Part shown: positions 34,094 through 42,911 of the stretch, one piece after another | How positions within the stretch are numbered: the stretch's first letter is position 1 | How the letters are laid out: every line of letters starts with the position of its first letter | NCBI GenBank assembly: GCA_964402115.1 | Contig: CAYOBW010000004.1 | Span: 23,289 to 87,288, forward strand | DNA length: 64,000 nucleotides | Direction of reading: 5' to 3' | Source: CAYOBW01 sp964402115 | GTDB lineage: Bacteria; Verrucomicrobiota; Kiritimatiellia; UBA8416; CAYOBW01 | Position numbers and translations under genes: made by a program | Notes under the pieces: model-generated | The model's input: only the letters and a program-made list of their open reading frames with translations | What the model was told of the DNA's origin: nothing | Databases searched by the model: none

Positions 34094-35146
34094 TCAGGAC
34101 AGCCCGGGCACGGCCAGGCCGATGTCGCGTGCGTCGTGGGCGAGCATGACCCGGACCAGCTCCTCGAAGGTGACGGAGGGCGTCCAGCCGAGCTGCGTGC
34201 GCGCCTTCGTGGGGTCGCCGTGCAGGAGGTCGACCTCGGCCGGGCGGTAGTAGCGGGGGTCCACGCGCACCACGATGCGTCCGGTCCGGGTGTCTGTGCC
34301 GGTCTCGCTCTCCGCTGCGCCCGACCACGCCAGCGGCATGTCGAGGAGCTCGAAGGCCCGCGCGATAAAGGCGCGCACCGTGTGCGTTTCGCCGGTGGCG
34401 AGGACGTAGTCGTCGGGTGTCGGCATCTGCAGCATCATCCACATGCCGCGCACGTAATCGGGCGCAAAACCCCAGTCGCGCTGCGCATCGAGGTTCCCCA
34501 TGTACAGGCAGTCCTGGGTGCCGGCCTTGATCCGGACCGCGGCGCGCGTGACCTTGCGCGTAACGAACGTTTCGCCGCGTCGCGGCGACTCGTGGTTGAA
34601 GAGGATGCCGTTGCTCGCGTGCAAGCCGTAGGCCTCGCGGTAGTTCACGGTGATCCAGTACGCGTAGAGCTTGGCCACGGCATACGGCGAGCGGGGATGG
34701 AAGGGGGGCGTCTCCCGCTGCGGCACCTCGTGCACCTTGCCGTACAGCTCGGAGGTGGAGGCCTGGTAGAAGCGGCAGGCGAGGCCGGTCTCGCGGATCG
34801 CGTCGAGGATGCGCAGCGTGCCGATCGCATCGGTCTCGGCGGTGTACTCCGGCACCTCGAAGGAGACCTTCACGTGCGACTGCGCGGCGAGGTTGTAGAT
34901 CTCCTCCGGCTGGATGGATTCGATCAAGCGGTTGAGGTTGCTCGAATCGGTCATGTCGCCGTAGTGCAGCAGGAACCGGATGCCCCGCTCATGCTGGTCG
35001 TGGTAGAGGTGCTCGATGCGCGCCGTGTTGAAGGAGCTGGCGCGCCGGATCAGGCCATGCACCTCGTAGCCTTTCTCCAGCAGGAGTTCCGCGAGATAGG
35101 AGCCGTCCTGGCCGGTGACTCCGGTGATGAGCGCGCGTTTTGCCAT
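34094..35146 (-). CDS. gmd: GDP-mannose 4,6-dehydratase
   Basis: This 350-residue extended short-chain dehydrogenase has the NADP loop ITGVTGQDGSYLAELLLEKG and YGDMTDSSNL. The catalytic set is STSELYGKV with SPYAVAKLYAYW (Tyr-x3-Lys), followed by the diagnostic NHESPRRGETFVTRK. It converts GDP-mannose to GDP-4-keto-6-deoxymannose, the precursor of GDP-fucose, GDP-rhamnose or GDP-perosamine. The second enzyme (a reductase or aminotransferase) is not evident in this window. The last 25 residues are the least conserved. ATG 35146 has AGAGAGG upstream. It is the last gene of the nucleotide-sugar operon. Confidence 0.95.
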   Translation of the reverse strand: MAKRALITGVTGQDGSYLAELLLEKGYEVHGLIRRASSFNTARIEHLYHDQHERGIRFLLHYGDMTDSSNLNRLIESIQPEEIYNLAAQSHVKVSFEVPEYTAETDAIGTLRILDAIRETGLACRFYQASTSELYGKVHEVPQRETPPFHPRSPYAVAKLYAYWITVNYREAYGLHASNGILFNHESPRRGETFVTRKVTRAAVRIKAGTQDCLYMGNLDAQRDWGFAPDYVRGMWMMLQMPTPDDYVLATGETHTVRAFIARAFELLDMPLAWSGAAESETGTDTRTGRIVVRVDPRYYRPAEVDLLHGDPTKARTQLGWTPSVTFEELVRVMLAHDARDIGLAVPGLS

Positions 35147-35180
35147 AGTGAGCAACCTCTCTGTCCGGTCCGCTGCCGCA

Positions 35181-36143
35181 TCAGGTCAGGCCGTGATAGG
35201 CGCGGTACCAGGCCACGAAGCGTGGAATGCCGTCCGCGATCGGCGTGGTGGGTTCGTAGCCAAGCTTGCTGCGCGCGCGCCCGATGTCGGCGTAGGTCGC
35301 CGGCACATCGCCCGGCTGCATGGGCAGCAGTTCCATCTGCGGTTCCACGCCCAGGCAGCCGGCGATGGTGCGGATCATGTCCATGAGGTTCTCGGACCGG
35401 TGGTTGCCGAGGTTGAAGATCTCGTAGCGGGCGAGGTCGGGCGCGAACAGCGCCGCCAGCACGCCGGCAACGATGTCGGCCACGAAGGTGAAATCCCGCC
35501 GCATGTCTCCGTGGTTGAAGACCTGGATGGGCCGCCCGGCCAGCATCGCCTCCGTGAACAGCCACATGGCCATGTCGGGCCGGCCCCAGGAGCCGTAGAC
35601 GGTGAAGAAGCGCAGTCCCACGGTCTGGAGGCCGAAGAGGTGGCTGTACGTGTGCGCCATGAGTTCGTTGGCCTTCTTCGTCGCCGCGTAGAGGCTGACG
35701 GGGGTATCCACCGGGTCGTCCTCGCTGAACGGCAGCTTCGTGTTGCCGCCGTAGACGCTCGAACTGGAGGCGTAGACAAGGCGCGGGCAGCCGGCGTGGC
35801 GGCAACACTCGAGGATGTTGAGGAAGCCTTCGAGGTTGGCCTTCTCGTAGGTGAAGGGGTGGGTCAGCGAGTAGCGCACCCCGGCCTGCGCGGCGAGGTG
35901 GCAAACGCGCTCGAACGCGTGCCGTTCGAAAAGGCGTGCCAGCCCGTCGCGGTCGCACACGTCCATCTCCACCGCCGTGTAACCCGCCCGGCTGACGAGT
36001 TGAGAGAGACGGTCGCGCTTGAGCTGAACGCTGTAGTAGGGGTTGAGATTGTCAACCCCCACCACTTCGTGACCGGCAGCCAACAAGGCGTTGGCCGTAT
36101 GGAAGCCGATGAAGCCCGCCGTCCCCGTAACCAGAATCCTCAC
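35181..36143 (-). CDS. NAD-dependent sugar epimerase (UDP-glucuronate 4-epimerase-like)
   Basis: This 320-residue short-chain dehydrogenase/epimerase has the Rossmann loop VTGTAGFIGFHTANALLAAG and VDNLNPYYSVQLKRDRL. The latter resembles UDP-glucuronate 4-epimerases (NxYYDxxLKxxRL). The catalytic motif YAATKKANE (Tyr-x3-Lys) and FFTVYGSWGRPDMA follow. It would interconvert UDP-GlcA and UDP-GalA, or act on a related uronic acid such as the product of the neighbouring dehydrogenase. The gap to gmd is 34 bases and to the dehydrogenase 30 bases. Confidence 0.88.
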   Translation of the reverse strand: MRILVTGTAGFIGFHTANALLAAGHEVVGVDNLNPYYSVQLKRDRLSQLVSRAGYTAVEMDVCDRDGLARLFERHAFERVCHLAAQAGVRYSLTHPFTYEKANLEGFLNILECCRHAGCPRLVYASSSSVYGGNTKLPFSEDDPVDTPVSLYAATKKANELMAHTYSHLFGLQTVGLRFFTVYGSWGRPDMAMWLFTEAMLAGRPIQVFNHGDMRRDFTFVADIVAGVLAALFAPDLARYEIFNLGNHRSENLMDMIRTIAGCLGVEPQMELLPMQPGDVPATYADIGRARSKLGYEPTTPIADGIPRFVAWYRAYHGLT

Positions 36144-36173
36144 GCTGCCTCCTTGTACCGCAACGGGTCGTCG

Positions 36174-37496
36174 TCAGGCCCGCACGACGTTGCGGGCCGG
36201 TTTGCAGGCGCCGCGCGCATCCACGACCAGCTTGACCCACTTGCGCAAGGCGTCGTGGTCCACGTTGTCGTGGGCGGTCGAGATCACGGCCACGTCGTAC
36301 TTGCCCTGCTTCAGCTTGTTCCAGTCGCGGCTCTTGATGCCGGCATACTGGGGGTGTTCACGCGTCGGGTTCACCACCGGGCAGTAGGGGTCGTAGTAGT
36401 CCACCTTCGCGCCCAGCGCTTCGAACTCCTTCCAGAGCTCGTACGTCGGGCTCTCGCGATCGTCGTCCACGTTCTTCTTGTAGGCCAGCCCGACGAGCAG
36501 CAGCCTGGCGCCCTTCAGCGACAACCCGCGATCGTTCAGCGCCAGCAGCGTGCGCTGCACGACGTAGCGCGGCATGCCCGTGTTGATTTCGCCGGCCAGT
36601 TCGATGAACTTCGTCGGCATGCCGAACTCCTTCGCCTTCCACGTCAGGTAGAAGGGGTCGATCGGGATGCAGTGGCCGCCCAGGCCGGGGCCGGGGTAGA
36701 AGGGCATGAACCCGAACGGCTTCGTGCTGGCGGCGTTGATGACCTCCCAGACGTCGATGCCCATCTCCGTGAAGACGATCTTCAGCTCGTTGACGAGCGC
36801 GATGTTGATGCAGCGGAAGATATTCTCGACGAGCTTCACGGCCTCCGCCGTGCTGCAGTTCGACACGGGCACGGTCCGGCAGATCACGGCGCTGTAAAGC
36901 GCCTGCGCCACGGCGAGGCAGTCCGGCGTCATGCCGCCCACGACCTTCGGAATCGTGGCGGTCGAGTACTGTTTGTTGTTCGGATCCTCGCGCTCGGGCG
37001 AGAAGCAGACGAAGAAGTCGCGGCCGGCTTTGAGCCCGCTCAGCTCCTCTATGATCGGCGCCATCACCTCGTCGGTCGTGCCCGGGTACGTCGTGGATTC
37101 GAGCGAGACCAGCTGGCCCTTGCGCACGTAGGGCCCCATGCTGCGCGCCGTGCTCTCGATGAAGGAGAGGTCCGGGTCGCGGTGCTTGGTCAGCGGGGTG
37201 GGGACGCAGATGATCAGGGCGTCGCACTTCCCGACGAGTGAGAAATCGGTGGTGGCCTTGACGCGCGCGCGGGCCTTGAACACCTCCGCAATGGTCTTGG
37301 CGGGGATGTGCTTGATGTACGTCTCGCCCCGCTTCAGCTTCCCCACCTTGCGGTCATCGATGTCGAAACCGATGCAGGGGAAGCCGGCCTTGGCAAACTC
37401 GATCAGCAGGGGCAGGCCGACGTACCCGAGGCCCAGGATGCCGACCACGGCTTCGCGCTTCTCGATTCGATCCAGCAATTCGACCCTCATGTTCAT
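36174..37496 (-). CDS. Nucleotide-sugar 6-dehydrogenase (WecC/WbpA family)
   Basis: This ~440-residue UDP-sugar dehydrogenase has an N-terminal NAD loop (VVGILGLGYVGLPLLIEFAKAG), a central KLVENIFRCINIALVNEL helix, and the catalytic Cys in GPGLGGHCIPIDPFY. The C-terminal substrate domain includes GLAYKKNVDDDRESP. Members oxidise UDP-GlcNAc (WbpA) or UDP-ManNAc (WecC) to the uronic acid. With the WecB-like gene next door, UDP-ManNAcA is a likely product, but the WbpA reaction cannot be excluded. ATG 37496 is chosen because of GGAGGA upstream. Confidence 0.92.
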   Translation of the reverse strand: MNMRVELLDRIEKREAVVGILGLGYVGLPLLIEFAKAGFPCIGFDIDDRKVGKLKRGETYIKHIPAKTIAEVFKARARVKATTDFSLVGKCDALIICVPTPLTKHRDPDLSFIESTARSMGPYVRKGQLVSLESTTYPGTTDEVMAPIIEELSGLKAGRDFFVCFSPEREDPNNKQYSTATIPKVVGGMTPDCLAVAQALYSAVICRTVPVSNCSTAEAVKLVENIFRCINIALVNELKIVFTEMGIDVWEVINAASTKPFGFMPFYPGPGLGGHCIPIDPFYLTWKAKEFGMPTKFIELAGEINTGMPRYVVQRTLLALNDRGLSLKGARLLLVGLAYKKNVDDDRESPTYELWKEFEALGAKVDYYDPYCPVVNPTREHPQYAGIKSRDWNKLKQGKYDVAVISTAHDNVDHDALRKWVKLVVDARGACKPARNVVRA

Positions 37497-37540
37497 CGCT
37501 TCCTCCATCTGCAATGTGGCGACCGGCGCCGGTCGCCCGG

Positions 37541-38710
37541 TTATACGCTGGCCTGCACCAGCGCCTCGACGATACGTTCCGCGGCGTGACCGTCCCACAG
37601 CGGGGGACGGTGCTCCCGCTTGGGCACCCCGCGCATGGCGTGAAAACCCTGGCGGATCGTGGCGACATCGTTGCCGACCAGTTGCGACAAGCCGCCCTGC
37701 TCCCACAGCGTGACCGGCCGCTCCGTGTTGCGCCGGAGCGTGACGCACGGGGTGCCGAGGACGCAGCACTCTTCCTGCAGGCCGCCGCTGTCGGTCAGCA
37801 GGATGCGCGCGTCGAGGTTGGCCTTGAGCATCTCGTGATACGTCAGGGGCTCCACGAGCACGATGGCGGGCGTGCGCAGGATGCGCGTCCAGAGACCGAA
37901 CTGCTGCAGCTGCTTCCGTGTCCGGGGATGGATAGACCACACGAGGGGCATGACGGCGCACACTTCCTCGATCAGGAACTCCACGATGGGGCCCAGGATC
38001 GTGGCATGGTCCACGTTCGAGGGGCGGTGCAGCGTCAGCACGGCGAAGTCGCGGCCGGCAAGCTGCACGGGCGGGTGGGTGGCGCCGTCCGCAATGCGGC
38101 GCGCGGTCAGGACGCTGTCGAGATCCAGCGCGGCAGCCGCCGGGCGGTTGCGGTCGAGCGTGTCGATCATCACGTTGCCGACGCAGCGGATGCGCGCCTC
38201 GGTCACCCCCTCCGCGCGCAGGTTCGCGTCGGAGATGGCGTCGGGCGTCAGCAGCAGGTCGGACAGGCGGTCCGTGACCAGGCGGTTGATCTCCTCGGGC
38301 ATGGCCATGTCGAAGCTGCGCAGCCCGGCCTCGATGTGGGCGAGCTTGACGTGCTCCTTCTTCGCGACGATGGCGCCGGCGCACGTGGCGTTCACGTCGC
38401 CCACCACCACGAGCCAGTCCGGCCGCCACCGCTGCATGACCTGCTCGAGGGCGATCATCGTGCGGCCGACCTGCTCGGCATGCGTCCCGGAGCCAACCCC
38501 CAGGTCCACGTTCGGTTCGGGGATGTTGAGGAGCTGGAAGAACGAGGCCGACATGTCCTTGTCGTAGTGCTGTCCGGTGTGGACGAGGAAATGCTCGATC
38601 GGGCGCGCGGCATCGGCACGGTTCCACGCGTCGATGGCCGCCGCGAACGGGGCGATCTTCATGAAGTTGGGGCGCGCGCCCACCACGGACATGATCCGCA
38701 AAACTGCCAT
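37541..38710 (-). CDS. wecB: UDP-N-acetylglucosamine 2-epimerase (non-hydrolysing)
   Basis: This ~389-residue GT-B-fold enzyme has family motifs SVVGARPNFMKIAPF, VHTGQHYDKDMS, VVVGDVNATCAG, HIEAGLRSFDMAMPEEINR and LTDSGGLQEECCVLGTPCVTLR. It interconverts UDP-GlcNAc and UDP-ManNAc in the cytoplasm and feeds the dehydrogenase just downstream. The start is ATG 38710, immediately after the in-frame alternative at 38719. The gap to the next gene is 44 bases. This and the downstream dehydrogenase form the usual WecB-WecC pair for a ManNAcA-type residue. Confidence 0.95.
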   Translation of the reverse strand: MAVLRIMSVVGARPNFMKIAPFAAAIDAWNRADAARPIEHFLVHTGQHYDKDMSASFFQLLNIPEPNVDLGVGSGTHAEQVGRTMIALEQVMQRWRPDWLVVVGDVNATCAGAIVAKKEHVKLAHIEAGLRSFDMAMPEEINRLVTDRLSDLLLTPDAISDANLRAEGVTEARIRCVGNVMIDTLDRNRPAAAALDLDSVLTARRIADGATHPPVQLAGRDFAVLTLHRPSNVDHATILGPIVEFLIEEVCAVMPLVWSIHPRTRKQLQQFGLWTRILRTPAIVLVEPLTYHEMLKANLDARILLTDSGGLQEECCVLGTPCVTLRRNTERPVTLWEQGGLSQLVGNDVATIRQGFHAMRGVPKREHRPPLWDGHAAERIVEALVQASV

Positions 38711-38770
38711 GGCTATCACGCGCGCCGCAACTGGGGCGGCCGCTTGTTCCCTCCGCTCGGATTCTGGTGC

Positions 38771-40693
38771 TTATGGGCCCCGAAAAGCTGTGAGAGTATG
38801 GCAGTACGCGTCAGGATTGCCAATATCAAACCGCCGGCCCTGCGTCACTAGACCGAAGCAGCCCTCCTCGCGGCGCAGCCGGTCGAGGCAGGAGGTCAGC
38901 TGAAACTCCCCGGCCTCCCTGACGTTGCGGCGAATGTTCTCCCCCAGGTAGTCGAAGAGCCTGGGCGCGAGGACATACTGGCCGAAGACCGTCAGGAAGC
39001 TGTCCGGCTCCAGGCCGTCCACCTGCAGGTTTGCCCTGGCGTACTCGAGGTTCGGCTTCTCGGTCAGCTCCGTGACGGCGAGCAGGCGGCCGGGGGTCTC
39101 CCAGCGGCCGGCGGCGCAGCCGAAGTGGTGGACCTCGGCGCCGGGGGTGGCCTGCAGGCCGATGACGCTCCGGCCGCGCTGGGCGTACGCGTTCACGAGC
39201 TGCCGGGCGCAGGAGACGTCGGTGCTCGAACGATAAAGATGATCGCCGAGCATCAGCAGGAACGGCTCGTCCCCCACCCATTCGCGGGCGCAATAGACCG
39301 CGTGCCCGAAACCCTCCTGGCTGTCCTGCGCGAGGAAGGTGATGCGCTGCCCGATATCCATCAGGTACCGGCAGTAGTCCTGGTTCTCGCGCGAAAGCCG
39401 GTTGAAGTTCTCGATAGGAGGGGGCACACAGAAGATCTCCTGAAAGAGCTCCAGGTCGCGGCTCTGCACCAGGATGCAGATCTCCTCGACCCCGGCGCTG
39501 AGGGCCTCCTCGACGATGGCGAGGATCACGGGCTTGGCGCGTCCGTCGCGGTCCACGATGGGGAACAGCTCCTTCTTGACTGCCTTCGTCGCCGGGAAGA
39601 GCCGGGTGCCGAACCCCGCCGCGGGTATGACGGCTTTGCGCACGCGCAGCGGGGCCTGGAGCGTGAGCTTCAGGCACGACAACCCCAGCTCGCCTTCGAG
39701 CAGGGCTACGACACGGTCCTGCGCGGCTGCGTCGCGGGCCACGAACTGCGCGCAGCCGTCGCCCTGGGAGCCCACGCCCTTGCCGCCGTACACGTAGGGC
39801 TGCAAGGCCGGATAGGCCAGCACCGTGTGTAGCGCGGGCGCGGTCAGCTGCGCCGGGCAGGCGGGCTGCAGGTGGCGGTCGAAAGCCGCCTGCGCCTCGG
39901 TCATCAGCGCACCCACGCGCGCCGGATCGCCCCGGCGAATGGCCGCGGCGGCCTCCGCGACGATGTCGGCGTTGATGGGACCCAGGTACTCCTGCACGCC
40001 GCGCTGGACGGGGGTCTCCGCGAACGGGTAGCAGTGATTGAGGCTGTTCAGAATCTCGCGGGTGTCCTTGCCAGCCCTGAGGTCCACGATGACGAAGTGC
40101 AGGTCCTGTCCGACCGAAACCTCGCGCACATCCATGCGATCGCCGTCGAACGTCATCAGGATGGGCTGGCTGCCGTAGGCGCAGCCCTGGTCAAGGCGGC
40201 CACAGCGCGACGGTGTCGTGATCTCGCCCAGGTACGCCAGTTCCATTTCACCGCGCACCGTGAGCTTGAGGTCGTAGAGCCGGTTGAAGGCGCGGGCGAC
40301 CAGCACGCAAATCGCCGCGCTGGAGGAGAGCCCCTTCTTCACGGGCAGGTCGGTGTGGTCGTTGTTGACCTCCATCCCGCGGACGCGGTAGTGGGTCATC
40401 ACCTGGTAGGCCACGCCCGCCGCATAGCTGAAGAAGCCGCCCTCCTGCGCGGCCTGCAGCAGCGCGCTCTGCTGCATCGGCAGCTCGCAGGGACCGATGG
40501 GCGTGCCGTCCTCAAGCGTGGTGCGGACGATGAACTTGGAGGGGTGGGGCTTCACCTCCGCGTGTACGCCCTGGTTCGTGCCGCAGATGATGGCCTGGCC
40601 TTCGCGAATGTCGGCATTGATGCGCCGATAGCCGCCGGCCCAGTCGCTATGCTCGCCAAAGAGGCAGATTCTACCCGGTACGAACAGTCTCAT
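38771..40693 (-). CDS. Fusion: GHMP sugar kinase + sugar-1-phosphate nucleotidyltransferase (GalU-like)
   Basis: This 640-residue bifunctional protein has two halves. Residues 1-~345 are a GHMP kinase: GRICLFGEHSDWAGG, the ATP-binding PVKKGLSSSAAICVLVA, and a late GGKGVGSQGDGCAQF. Residues ~350-640 are a UTP-glucose-1-phosphate uridylyltransferase-type enzyme: VIPAAGFGTRLFPATKAVKKELFPIVD, LMLGDHLY, LTEKPNLEYA, and IGNPDAYCHTL. The layout suggests a salvage enzyme that phosphorylates a free sugar at C1 and then makes the UDP- or other NDP-sugar, in the manner of FKP or sugar kinase-pyrophosphorylase fusions. The sugar itself cannot be named from sequence. ATG 40693 overlaps the VanZ-like gene by 23 bases. 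Confidence 0.85.
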   Translation of the reverse strand: MRLFVPGRICLFGEHSDWAGGYRRINADIREGQAIICGTNQGVHAEVKPHPSKFIVRTTLEDGTPIGPCELPMQQSALLQAAQEGGFFSYAAGVAYQVMTHYRVRGMEVNNDHTDLPVKKGLSSSAAICVLVARAFNRLYDLKLTVRGEMELAYLGEITTPSRCGRLDQGCAYGSQPILMTFDGDRMDVREVSVGQDLHFVIVDLRAGKDTREILNSLNHCYPFAETPVQRGVQEYLGPINADIVAEAAAAIRRGDPARVGALMTEAQAAFDRHLQPACPAQLTAPALHTVLAYPALQPYVYGGKGVGSQGDGCAQFVARDAAAQDRVVALLEGELGLSCLKLTLQAPLRVRKAVIPAAGFGTRLFPATKAVKKELFPIVDRDGRAKPVILAIVEEALSAGVEEICILVQSRDLELFQEIFCVPPPIENFNRLSRENQDYCRYLMDIGQRITFLAQDSQEGFGHAVYCAREWVGDEPFLLMLGDHLYRSSTDVSCARQLVNAYAQRGRSVIGLQATPGAEVHHFGCAAGRWETPGRLLAVTELTEKPNLEYARANLQVDGLEPDSFLTVFGQYVLAPRLFDYLGENIRRNVREAGEFQLTSCLDRLRREEGCFGLVTQGRRFDIGNPDAYCHTLTAFRGP

Positions 40694-41141
40694 GTGTGCC
40701 CTCCCGATGCCCTCGTGAACCCGGCGACCCGGTGAAGCCCGCGGCCAGAGCCGCGGGCCCGCAAAGCAGCGCCCCGGTTGTGTTGGCGACCGCATCGGCC
40801 AGCGAACAGACCCGGTCGCCCGGCTGCAGGGTCGCCTGCAGCGCCTCCATGGCGAGACCGTAGAGGGCGCAGTACACCACGATGCCCGCCACGAACAGAA
40901 CCCGCGAGGAGGGCCGCACGGGCAGCGCCCAGACCAGCAGGGCGGCGTACACGCCGTAGGCGATAAGATGGCCCAGCTTGTCCCCGTTCGGGATCAGCGG
41001 CGGGAAGGGCACGTCGCGGCCGGGCAGAAGCGAGAGCACGGTGATGCCCGCCGTGCACGCCAGGCACGCAGCCCACCGTTGCCAGGCGGGACGCCGCAGC
41101 GCCACGCGCCGCAAGCCCGCCAACCAGCCTCCTCCTTCCAT
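40671..41141 (-). CDS. VanZ-like membrane protein
   Basis: This 156-residue membrane protein is of the VanZ-like family. It has about four hydrophobic segments and the typical PNGDKLGHLIAYGVYAALLVWAL motif, whose Asp-Lys-x-x-His is well conserved. It lies at the head of the nucleotide-sugar operon, with GGGAGATTCGC before ATG 41141. VanZ relatives are linked to surface glycan or antibiotic tolerance, but the biochemical activity of most members is not known. A longer frame upstream is not supported. About 130 bases separate it from the divergent gene at 41272. Confidence 0.75.
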   Translation of the reverse strand: MEGGGWLAGLRRVALRRPAWQRWAACLACTAGITVLSLLPGRDVPFPPLIPNGDKLGHLIAYGVYAALLVWALPVRPSSRVLFVAGIVVYCALYGLAMEALQATLQPGDRVCSLADAVANTTGALLCGPAALAAGFTGSPGSRGHREGTHETVRTG

Positions 41142-41271
41142 GCGAATCTCCCGTCTTGTCGGTTCGCGCCTCCGATGCAACCGGGCGTGAGTCTCACCGC
41201 CGCCCCCCCCGCTTGTCAAGCGCCCAACGGTTCGGCTTGACTCCCGGGCCCGGGGTCCGCATTGTGGAGAA

Positions 41272-42816
41272 ATGAGCACGGGACATGACAAGACGTTCGT
41301 TCGGGGGCTGATCATCCTGGTGGCGCTGGCCGTTGTGGTGGTGGTGAGCCTGGGTGTCTACCTGTTTCAGTCCGCGCCGGAGTCCGAGGCCCCGCCGCCT
41401 GTGACCCGCCCGGCGGTTGTGAAAGCGGCTGCAACGAACACGGCGGCGGTTGCCGCTCAGCCGGCGGCGCCTCTGCCTGCGGTTCGCCCCGCGGCAGCAG
41501 CCGTGCCCGCGACAGCCGCGGCGGCCACGCCTCCGGCCCGGCCCGCCATACAGGGCGGTTCGCCCGAAGCCGATCTGGCCGCCTGGATCAAGTCCATCCG
41601 CGAGAAGGGCACGCGCGACGACGTGAACCGCCTGCTGCAGGAGCGCGGCCGCGAGCTTGGCCTGAAAGACTTCAAGGGCGCCGTGGAACTGGCGCTGAAG
41701 TTCGACGACCGCGAAGTCCTGAACGCGCTGCTGATGGGCGTCTTCGAAGGGGGCGCCGAAACCGACGCGCGCGAGGCGCTGGCGGTGGCCGGAAAACTCA
41801 AGGACACCTATTTCGAGGCCCACCGCGGGGGGCGGACGGGGTTCTACGGTGAGATGATCTACCGCAGCGCCCTGATCGGCGCCGTGAAGGGGTGGGCGAC
41901 CATGAACGCGGAGGCGGCGCTCCAGTACGCGGGCGAGCTGCCCGAGCAGTACCGCCAGACCGCCGTCTCTGCCGCCTATACGAGCTGGGCGCGGAAGAAT
42001 CCGGCCGCGGCTTTCGACAGCGTCAAGCAGCTTCCCGCGGAACTCCAGCGGCACACGCTGCAGGGCATGTATTACACGTGGGCCGAGGCGGAACCCGGCG
42101 CCGCCGGCAAGCACGCCATGAGTTTCCTGGAGACCGGCTCGTATCGCGAGGCCGTGCTCGGCTCGATCATGGGCCGCTGGGTCACCCAGGACTTCGATGC
42201 CACCGTCGCGTGGGCCAACCAGAACCTGCGCGACGAAGGCGCCCTCGGGCCCGTGCTGCGGGAGACCGTGGATCGGCTCACCTTCCGCGACCCCGCGAAG
42301 GCCGCCCGCCTCATCGATCTCTACCCGGACGAGAAGCTGACCTCAACGGAGTCCATCGGCCGCATCATCAATGCCTGGTCTACGTCCGAGCCGCAGGCCG
42401 CCGCCGCGTGGGTCGGCAAGTTGGCGGACGAAGCGCAGCGGGCGGCGGCCATCAAACAGCTCGCCGGGAACTGGGGCGTGCGGGCGCCGGAGCAGGCCGA
42501 GCAGTGGGCCCGCAGCCTCCCTGACGAGCCGCAACAGGCTTACGCGCTCAGCAATATCGCCCTGCGGCGCGCACAGGAGGTGGACGACGCGCGGGCCGAC
42601 TGGATCGACGGCCTGCAAAAAGGCTTCGTGCATGACCGGACGCTGGCCGGCTACGCGCTCGGCAAGGCGCGGCGGGCGGGCGACCTGAATGCGGCCCGCC
42701 GCATCCAGGAGGCCATCGGCGAAACCACCGTCGACCTCCCCGTCATCCGTTCCCTGGTGCTCGAGTCCCGCCTGAACGAAGCGGACAAGGAAGAGATCTC
42801 GCGCCGCATCCAGTGA
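41272..42816 (+). CDS. Membrane-anchored tandem-repeat protein of unknown function
   Basis: This 514-residue protein has an N-terminal membrane anchor (residues ~11-32, FVRGLIILVALAVVVVVSLG) and a Pro/Ala-rich linker. From about residue 100 it consists of degenerate helical repeats of ~30 residues with a recurring W-A pattern (WATMNAEAAL, WARKNPAAAF, WAEAEPGAAG, WANQNLRDEG, WSTSEPQAAA, WARSLPDEPQ). Such alpha-helical repeat proteins occur in PVC genomes; I do not know their role. A 99-bp piece of its 3' end is duplicated at 45742-45840, so a paralogue may exist or have existed nearby. Confidence 0.65.
   Translation: MSTGHDKTFVRGLIILVALAVVVVVSLGVYLFQSAPESEAPPPVTRPAVVKAAATNTAAVAAQPAAPLPAVRPAAAAVPATAAAATPPARPAIQGGSPEADLAAWIKSIREKGTRDDVNRLLQERGRELGLKDFKGAVELALKFDDREVLNALLMGVFEGGAETDAREALAVAGKLKDTYFEAHRGGRTGFYGEMIYRSALIGAVKGWATMNAEAALQYAGELPEQYRQTAVSAAYTSWARKNPAAAFDSVKQLPAELQRHTLQGMYYTWAEAEPGAAGKHAMSFLETGSYREAVLGSIMGRWVTQDFDATVAWANQNLRDEGALGPVLRETVDRLTFRDPAKAARLIDLYPDEKLTSTESIGRIINAWSTSEPQAAAAWVGKLADEAQRAAAIKQLAGNWGVRAPEQAEQWARSLPDEPQQAYALSNIALRRAQEVDDARADWIDGLQKGFVHDRTLAGYALGKARRAGDLNAARRIQEAIGETTVDLPVIRSLVLESRLNEADKEEISRRIQ
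42652..42750 (+). repeat. Copy A of a 99-bp near-identical duplication
   Basis: This stretch within the 3' end of the repeat-protein gene matches 45742-45840 at 94 of 99 positions, in the same orientation and with no gaps. By eye the match stops sharply at both ends. Here it is in frame inside an intact gene. Confidence 0.9.
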
Positions 42817-42911
42817 CACGGGGTGCGGGATAGTGGATGGCGGTGTCTCTGCGGTCAGCAGTTTCCCGATCTGCCGCAAGCGCTCAACAGTTACTCGGAA
42901 TCGATGCGTCT

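Noticed and set aside
41213..41219. A perfect TTGACA on the minus strand upstream of the VanZ-like gene as a promoter
   Set aside because: No acceptable -10 box lies 16-18 bases away, and the hexamer is part of a small GCTTG/CAAGC palindrome.
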